From the NCBI GenBank assembly GCA_047638395.1, contig JBLIMV010000013.1, positions 62,001 through 126,000 of the forward strand: a stretch of 64,000 nucleotides of DNA, given 5' to 3'. The DNA comes from CAXBCP01 sp047638395 (lineage in GTDB: Bacteria > Pseudomonadota > Alphaproteobacteria > MPNO01 > UBA830). A program made the translations under genes and the position numbers. The notes below the pieces were generated by a model. It saw nothing but the letters and a program-made list of their open reading frames with translations. It had not been told where the DNA came from and made no database searches. Each line of letters opens with the position of its first letter. The stretch's first letter is position 1. This document shows positions 62,947 to 64,000 of this stretch, piece by piece.

Positions 62947-64000
62947 ATGCGTTATTACTTACATATAGATCGAATTCGGCAGTTTCTATCGGATTTCAAG
63001 ACAGACTCCCGTGGCGCCGTCGCTGTCTTTATGGCCGGTGGCATTATCAGCATGGTCGGGGCCATCGGCCTCGCGACCGATGCCGCACGCGGCTATATGG
63101 TGAAGGCCAGGCTTAGCCAGGCACTGGATTCCGCAGCCCTTGCCGGCGGCCGGGAAATATTCTCGCCGACCCGTGACGCCGATATCGAAATGTTTTTCAA
63201 AGCGAACTTTCCGCCCGGTTTTCTCGGCGCGACCGTGACCGGACCCGTCATTCAGGTATCGCCGGATAATGAGACGCTGACGCTGACGGCCTCGGCCAAG
63301 CTCGACACCACTTTTATGAAGGTGCTCGGTTTTACCGAACTTAATGTGTCGACCTCCACTGAGGTGACCCGGGAGACGACCTATCTGGATGTTGTGCTCG
63401 CGATCGATATGTCGGGCTCCATGGGCAATACGACCGGCGGCCAGTCGCGCATTGCGGCCGCACGTACGGCCGCCAAGGACCTTGTGAACATCCTGTTCGG
63501 TGGAGAAGAGACCAAGGAATTGTTGAATATCGGCGTTGTTCCGTGGAACGGAAAGGTCAACGTTACCCGGAACGGAACCGCCTTCGACGCCGCCCAGACC
63601 ACAACATCCGCGGTTGCGGCATTTACAAATCCGCTCACCGGCTCGGCTCAATCGACTGTATTTACCCCCAATAATTCACCCGTGCCGCTTCTGTCATCGC
63701 CGTCCGCAGAGTGGCGGGGCTGCGTGTATTCGCGGTTCCTTGATAATGCGGTGGATGATGACGACGCCGACATCGTGTTCGACGGCCTCTCAAGCGCAAG
63801 CGGAGACTGGACCGCCTGGGAATGGGTCAGTGCCGATGCGGAGCCGGTCTCGCCCGGTGTGTGCACGATGTCCACAAACGGCTCGGAATGTACGCCCTGT
63901 CTCAGCCATGGGATCACGGCGCTGCAAAGCACGAAAAGCGGCACGATTGCGGCGATTGACGAGCTTACGTCGCCCACCGGGACGACCAATATCACCCAGG
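62947..64000 (+). CDS. tadG: TadG-like pilus protein with vWA domain (3' end outside window)
   Basis: At least 351 residues. N-terminal TadE/G helix GAVAVFMAGGIISMVGAIGLATDAARGY with the family's GRG-type start, then DVVLAIDMSGSMGNTTGG with the MIDAS motif DMSGSM of a von Willebrand A domain. The C-terminal part seen includes cysteines (EWRGCVYSRF, VCTMSTNGSECTPC). It is divergent from the flp operon and likely localises to or caps the pilus. Runs past the right edge. Confidence 0.87.
   Translation, partial: MRYYLHIDRIRQFLSDFKTDSRGAVAVFMAGGIISMVGAIGLATDAARGYMVKARLSQALDSAALAGGREIFSPTRDADIEMFFKANFPPGFLGATVTGPVIQVSPDNETLTLTASAKLDTTFMKVLGFTELNVSTSTEVTRETTYLDVVLAIDMSGSMGNTTGGQSRIAAARTAAKDLVNILFGGEETKELLNIGVVPWNGKVNVTRNGTAFDAAQTTTSAVAAFTNPLTGSAQSTVFTPNNSPVPLLSSPSAEWRGCVYSRFLDNAVDDDDADIVFDGLSSASGDWTAWEWVSADAEPVSPGVCTMSTNGSECTPCLSHGITALQSTKSGTIAAIDELTSPTGTTNITQ

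Noticed and set aside
1..64000. CRISPR array, prophage or tandem repeats
   Set aside because: No regularly spaced repeats, phage genes, cas genes or integrase other than the IS481 remnant were seen on either strand.

Overview
The window looks like a chromosomal segment of a free-living alphaproteobacterium with moderately high GC. The evidence is the gene order uvrA - ssb - gyrA - coaD, the sdhE-mfd pair divergent from recG, a GTP cyclohydrolase II carrying the alphaproteobacterial degenerate N-terminal domain, a MarR regulator resembling LdtR, and a complete Cpa/Tad pilus locus. The mix of aromatic and acyl-CoA catabolism genes with many MFS transporters would fit a marine or soil Rhodospirillales-type organism; that placement is inference. 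No rRNA, CRISPR array, prophage or plasmid origin was seen.

Layout. 1-6.3 kb: housekeeping (uvrA 5' end, a 2-hydroxyacid dehydrogenase, ssb, gyrA, coaD, tRNA-Lys). 6.3-15.5 kb: accessory enzymes (lipocalin-like protein, phytanoyl-CoA dioxygenase family, MetE-like protein, MFS/metallo-beta-lactamase operon, DinB, SprA-like protein, ribA). 15.5-16.8 kb: a small membrane protein under a perfect CRP-type palindrome and a decayed IS481-family transposase. 16.8-20.2 kb: two QueG/reductive-dehalogenase-like iron-sulfur proteins with a PaaK-like CoA ligase. 20.2-27.8 kb: degenerate response regulator, exported intradiol dioxygenase, and an HbpS/GlcG - MFS - MFS - SpmAB operon. 27.8-38.7 kb: a catabolic island with a LysR regulator, PaaA/PaaC-like diiron protein, divergent UbiD-family decarboxylase, 2-hydroxyacid dehydrogenase, and an operon of aspartate-dehydrogenase-like protein, enoyl-CoA hydratase, acyl/aryl-CoA ligase and Bcr-type MFS. 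37.3-45.5 kb: sdhE-mfd-maoC-NMT1-like operon, recG and DUF502. 45.6-48.8 kb: a fluoroacetate-dehalogenase-like hydrolase divergent from a TPR protein plus a di-heme/ferredoxin/adenylate cyclase fusion, with a perfect TGTGA-N6-TCACA site between them. 49.3-51.6 kb: DsbA-like protein, EgtD and a MarR regulator. 51.7-64 kb: Tad/Cpa pilus locus (two TadE-like pseudopilins, TadD, TadC, TadB, CpaF, CpaE, CpaD, CpaC, CpaB, CpaA, Flp pilin, and a divergent TadG-like vWA protein running off the end).

The most unusual items are the redox-sensor-like adenylate cyclase next to its own CRP-type operator, the dehalogenase that keeps every known defluorinase active-site residue, the QueG-like pair with a CoA ligase, and the UbiD homologue in which one catalytic glutamate appears to be phenylalanine. 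All calls rest on reading the sequence and on family knowledge; no database search was run.
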